Assembly (NCBI GenBank): GCA_002434915.1
Contig: DJLG01000110.1
Coordinates: 1,868 to 47,336 of the forward strand
Reading direction: 5' to 3'
DNA length: 45,469 nucleotides
DNA from: Proteobacteria bacterium UBA6522
GTDB lineage: Bacteria > Pseudomonadota > Gammaproteobacteria > Steroidobacterales > Rariloculaceae
Below are positions 42,503 to 45,469 of this stretch, piece by piece; position 1 is the first letter of the stretch, and the number at the start of each line of letters is the position of its first letter. The notes beneath the pieces are model-generated. The model saw nothing but the letters and a program-made list of their open reading frames with translations. It was not told the DNA's origin and made no database searches. The position numbers were made by a program, and so were the translations under genes.

Positions 42503-43359
42503 GCAGAAGGTCGAGTCTGACCTTTTATTTGTGTGCGATGTAAAACCCGCCTAGTTTCTGGATTAAAAGAATCACGTTTGTGCATGGTGCAGCGGTTATC
42601 CCAAAGGACCACATCCCCAACCATCCACTTATGCCCCCAGGCTATTTCTTCATGAGTTGCATAAGACCAGATTTCATCTAGTAACTTATCGGATTCATCT
42701 AGCGTCAATCCTTCGATATAAGCATTACGTCTGCGACCAAGATAAAGGACTGGCCGATTCGTTTCCGGATGACTACAAATCAGTGGGTGATAAACTCCTT
42801 CTGAGGTTACAGGGTCATCTATTGCTTCTACACCTTCACGAAGGTAACCGCCGCTATTGTAAGTTCCATCATGTTTTAGTCTTAATCCATTAATTCGTGT
42901 TTGAAGAGAGTTTGGAAGCAACTCAAGGGCCTTATACATATTACAGAAATATGTTTTACCCCCTACAGGAGGTATTTCAAGTGCATATACCATACTAGCT
43001 TTGGGAGGTTCTTCTAGATAGGACATATCGGTATGCCAAACAGCCTCCCCAGCACCAAGACTTCCGATTGGCTGACCATTTTCAATAACATTTGAGATAA
43101 CATAGATCTCTGGATAGCCTTTAACAAAGCGTCTTCCTGTTTCCTGTACAGGAGCAAAGTCTAACGTTCCTAGCCGTTTGCTAAAGTTTATTAAATCTTG
43201 GTCTGTGAGCTCTTGGCCTCTCAGAAGAATAACGCAGTTATCAAGCCATGCGAGATGAATAGCTTCAAACTCAGAATCGCTTATATTGGCAAGGTTTATG
43301 CCACATATCTCAGCGCCAAGCGGTCCATTTATTGGTGTAATTTTAAGATTTGTTGCCAT
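42499..43359 (-). CDS. TauD/TfdA-family Fe(II)/2-oxoglutarate dioxygenase
   Basis: 286 residues. The triad is His109 and Asp111 in W-H-T-D-M-S and His260 in C-T-M-H-K-R; Arg271 in R-R-V-L-H-R is the likely 2-oxoglutarate ligand. L-G-A-E-I-C-G-I-N-L marks the N-terminus. It is related to, but clearly diverged from, the TauD-like protein at 22856. Translational coupling to an ACS transporter points to a small organic anion substrate (inference). The substrate cannot be named from sequence. Confidence 0.93.
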   Translation of the reverse strand: MATNLKITPINGPLGAEICGINLANISDSEFEAIHLAWLDNCVILLRGQELTDQDLINFSKRLGTLDFAPVQETGRRFVKGYPEIYVISNVIENGQPIGSLGAGEAVWHTDMSYLEEPPKASMVYALEIPPVGGKTYFCNMYKALELLPNSLQTRINGLRLKHDGTYNSGGYLREGVEAIDDPVTSEGVYHPLICSHPETNRPVLYLGRRRNAYIEGLTLDESDKLLDEIWSYATHEEIAWGHKWMVGDVVLWDNRCTMHKRDSFNPETRRVLHRTQIKGQTRPSA

Positions 43360-43474
43360 AGTAATTATTGTTTTTTGAAGCTATTACGACTTTATCAGTT
43401 TATCAGAAAGTCTATACCGTCCACAGAACGCTAACAGATAACCTTTGACCTATTAGCTCTATGATACAAGTAGT

Positions 43475-43867
43475 TTAATTTGGTGAATTAGAAAATAGTG
43501 GTCTGCCATCGGGAAGCGTTGCTGCAGAAAGACTTGCGGTAGGAGTATTATTACGAGCTTGCCAACCTTGAATTTGTAGAATCGTTCCTACTGGTAGGTC
43601 TCCAGGACGCCAACCGAGGCGAATCAAATTATTAGCTGCTCGGGTTTCCAATGCCCAGTTAATAATTTCCCCATTGGAATTTTCAACATCAACATAGATC
43701 CATGCATGAGGATTTGCCCATTTCATTTCAGTCACAGTTCCCGTAAAACTAATAGGCTTATCTCTATCAAACTCAGCGGCAAACGCATGATGAGAAAACG
43801 CGTTATTAGTAAAACTAGTCAGAGAAAAGGTAAGAAGCAAGGTTGTTGTCTTAAAAAAACTAATCAT
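43475..43867 (-). CDS. Exported DUF6152-family protein
   Basis: 130 residues. The signal peptide ends N-A-F-S and the mature protein begins H-H-A-F-A-A-E-F-D. The family pattern is clear: F-T-G-T-V-T-E-M-K-W-A-N-P-H-A, D-V-E-N-S-N-G, W-A-L-E-T-R, R-L-G-W-R-P-G-D, V-G-T-I-L-Q-I-Q-G. The gene starts six bases after the stop of the tandem-domain GxWEGDTL gene, a tight operon. Confidence 0.9.
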   Translation of the reverse strand: MISFFKTTTLLLTFSLTSFTNNAFSHHAFAAEFDRDKPISFTGTVTEMKWANPHAWIYVDVENSNGEIINWALETRAANNLIRLGWRPGDLPVGTILQIQGWQARNNTPTASLSAATLPDGRPLFSNSPN

Positions 43868-43873
43868 TTTCTT

Positions 43874-45418
43874 TTACTCAATATTTTGATTTTGACGATA
43901 CTCATCCTGCACATCCTTTAAATGTTGAAGGTCTGCATTGTCTTCTAGGCAAGCCACTTCCAGTAGCTCTTCATCTTCTTGGTTAAACGGCATTTCTATA
44001 GTCCATGGGCGTGTATATGGAATTGGGTCAGATACGGTAGCTCGATAGATAATTTGGTTTTCATCTACTGGCGTAAATGTTTCCACGACAGTCTGCATAT
44101 GACTAACTACATCACCTACTTCATTAAGCCATGATTTTCCATTAAAGTTTTTTGATTCAACAATGAGCGTATCTTCTTCCCAATAACCGATAGAGTCACC
44201 TTGCCATAGGCGTATTGTATCCGGTAGAGAATGTTCGCCATTTAAAGCAATTCTTCGCCATGACATGCGTTCATGTAGAACAACTATATAGCCAGGGGGT
44301 TGTAGTATAAAAAATGGTGCTGGAACATAGTGTGAGCGCGGAACACCTGCTACAAAACAGTGTGCGGTAGGATCATCATATCCTCTATGTGGTAACTGAC
44401 GGTCTATTCTTTCGGATCTAGCCCATGTCTGATAGGGCAGAATCCCATCTATAGGATCAATGACTTGTCCTCTGCTCGGTGGGAGGAGGATCTCTCTCTC
44501 ATGTTCTTCTAATCCGTAATTTGCACCACCCGCATCAGCCATATAGTAACCCCCGATATTAGGTGTGCCATCTGAGAGCCGAGAAATCTCTTCAGTTACT
44601 GTTGGGAGCGGGATATTTTGACCAGCATTAGGGTCAAATGGTTCATTATTTGGAGGAATTAAAGCTGGATACCAGGTATTTTCATCTCTCTCAAAAGCAC
44701 CATTTTCCTCTTCTTTTTCTGCTTGGCACTGGTATTCAAGGATGCCATTCATGTGTTTTTGACGTTGTAGCTCTAATTGAATAGTCCAAGGGCGTGTAAA
44801 TACATTCTGATCTTCAATAGTCGCTTCATACTCGATAGTGTCTTTGTCGATCAGTCGATAACGTTCAACAACATGGATTTCATTACTATGAAAGTTTCCT
44901 GCTGCATCGAGCCATGTCTTATCGTTTTGATCTATAACTTCAACAACTAGAACATCTCCTTCCCAATGACCACGTGAGTTTCCCATCCAAGACTCAATTC
45001 CAGCATAGAGAGGGGGAGACCCATTTGTATAAATTAATCTATAGACTTGTTGCCACTCAAAAGTAATTGCAATGTGGTTAGTGGTTTGGAATATTTGGAA
45101 TGGAGATTCCATTGCCATAATTCTTGGCACACCTGGCAAGTAACAATTATTAAGTGGATCCATGGAAGCACGATTTTCAAAATTTTGAATCTTCTGCTCA
45201 GCTGCCCATGGTTGATAGGGGATTGTTCCACCATCAACGACACTTATGCCAGCTGGCATATCATGTCTAGCAACATGATCTTCAAGGTCAAAAGACGCGC
45301 GGTTAACTGGACGCCATATTCCTTGCAAATCAGGTTTTCCATCTGCATCACGAGGCAAGTTCTGCCCTGATACTGTCCCAGTAACTAATACTAGAAAAAT
45401 AAATAAATATGGTGACAC
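43874..45418 (-). CDS. Exported protein with two tandem GxWEGDTL-family domains
   Basis: 514 residues from a GTG start (AGGAAA lies upstream). The signal peptide ends G-T-V-S-G-Q. Two copies of the domain follow. The first has D-P-L-N-N-C-Y-L-P-G-V-P-R (about 95), G-H-W-E-G-D-V-L-V-V-E-V and E-Y-Q-C-Q; the second has D-P-T-A-H-C-F-V-A-G-V-P-R (about 340), G-Y-W-E-E-D-T-L-I-V-E-S and E-V-A-C-L. Both have a Q-W-A or T-W-A stretch before the first Cys. The tandem repeat is unusual and may arise from duplication of a single-domain gene. A DUF6152 gene follows after six bases. Function unknown. Confidence 0.87.
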   Translation of the reverse strand: MSPYLFIFLVLVTGTVSGQNLPRDADGKPDLQGIWRPVNRASFDLEDHVARHDMPAGISVVDGGTIPYQPWAAEQKIQNFENRASMDPLNNCYLPGVPRIMAMESPFQIFQTTNHIAITFEWQQVYRLIYTNGSPPLYAGIESWMGNSRGHWEGDVLVVEVIDQNDKTWLDAAGNFHSNEIHVVERYRLIDKDTIEYEATIEDQNVFTRPWTIQLELQRQKHMNGILEYQCQAEKEEENGAFERDENTWYPALIPPNNEPFDPNAGQNIPLPTVTEEISRLSDGTPNIGGYYMADAGGANYGLEEHEREILLPPSRGQVIDPIDGILPYQTWARSERIDRQLPHRGYDDPTAHCFVAGVPRSHYVPAPFFILQPPGYIVVLHERMSWRRIALNGEHSLPDTIRLWQGDSIGYWEEDTLIVESKNFNGKSWLNEVGDVVSHMQTVVETFTPVDENQIIYRATVSDPIPYTRPWTIEMPFNQEDEELLEVACLEDNADLQHLKDVQDEYRQNQNIE

Positions 45419-45469
45419 AAGTTTTTCCTACTAAATCGTATGATAATTTCTTGCAGGAATATAGCAGGC

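Noticed and set aside
1..45469. Prophage, transposon or genomic island borders
   Set aside because: No integrase, transposase, tRNA or terminal repeat was seen, and codon use looks even across the window.

Overview
The window comes from an AT-rich bacterial chromosome (roughly 40% G+C by eye). Gene content points to a proteobacterium, most likely a marine heterotrophic gammaproteobacterium: a HemP gene behind a Fur-type box, CopC/CopD, a DUF1295/DUF1365/DUF2878 and cyclopropane-synthase lipid cluster, TauD-type dioxygenases, and a selenoprotein family first described (as I recall) from ocean metagenomes. This placement is an inference; no rRNA or ribosomal protein gene is present to settle it. 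I saw no tRNA, rRNA, CRISPR array, insertion sequence or prophage gene.

Layout. 1-4.4 kb: an operon for a three-subunit molybdenum hydroxylase (2Fe-2S, Mo and FAD subunits, PaoABC type) followed by a small unknown protein and an exported BON-like protein. 4.4-6.5 kb: three exported proteins (a GxWEGDTL-family protein, a DUF6152 protein, a rhodanese). 6.5-9.4 kb, minus strand: a Tat-exported alpha/beta hydrolase, an exported RidA-like protein, CopD and CopC. 9.7-11.6 kb: a fused TRAP permease without its binding protein. 11.6-14 kb, minus strand: DUF6152, RidA-like lipoprotein, NHL-type propeller. 14.2-16.6 kb: three exported proteins including another DUF6152/GxWEGDTL pair. 16.6-18.2 kb: an AGCS sodium symporter. 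18.4-22.8 kb: a protein that fuses DUF6152 to the GxWEGDTL domain, then DUF3500 and a large alpha/beta hydrolase. 22.9-26 kb: TauD dioxygenase, CapA-like protein, YkgJ-like protein. 26.3-32 kb: a six-gene lipid-modification operon. 32-35.8 kb: aldehyde dehydrogenase, MaoC, DUF1330, MHS-type transporter. 35.8-37.6 kb: hemP (a short unlisted gene), a Fur-type box, an unknown gene, a small membrane protein and a peroxiredoxin. 37.6-41.1 kb: a cytochrome c/propeller protein diverging from a two-gene operon whose second gene is a UGSC selenoprotein read through an in-frame TGA. 41.2-43.4 kb: MFS transporter and TauD dioxygenase in an overlapping operon. 43.5-45.4 kb: a tandem-domain GxWEGDTL protein and a DUF6152 protein.

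Two things stand out. First, the selenoprotein: TGA at 40898-40900 sits inside the motif U-G-S-C, coding similarity continues in frame, and a hairpin with a G at the start of its loop lies 12 bases downstream, as expected of a bacterial SECIS. Second, five DUF6152 domains and five copies of an exported domain with the motif G-x-W-E-G-D-T-L occur within 45 kb; three times as adjacent genes and once fused in one chain. This is strong contextual evidence that they work together outside the cytoplasm. Mature DUF6152 proteins would begin with His-His, which resembles the N-terminal copper ligand of CopC, so a metal-binding role is a testable idea.

About 20 of the roughly 47 proteins carry export signals, and many are oxidoreductases, hydrolases or transporters. 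The region reads as an accessory catabolic and envelope-stress segment rather than core housekeeping DNA. Non-ATG starts (TTG, GTG) with good ribosome binding sites are common, so several starts were moved from the longest reading frame to the one supported by a Shine-Dalgarno sequence.
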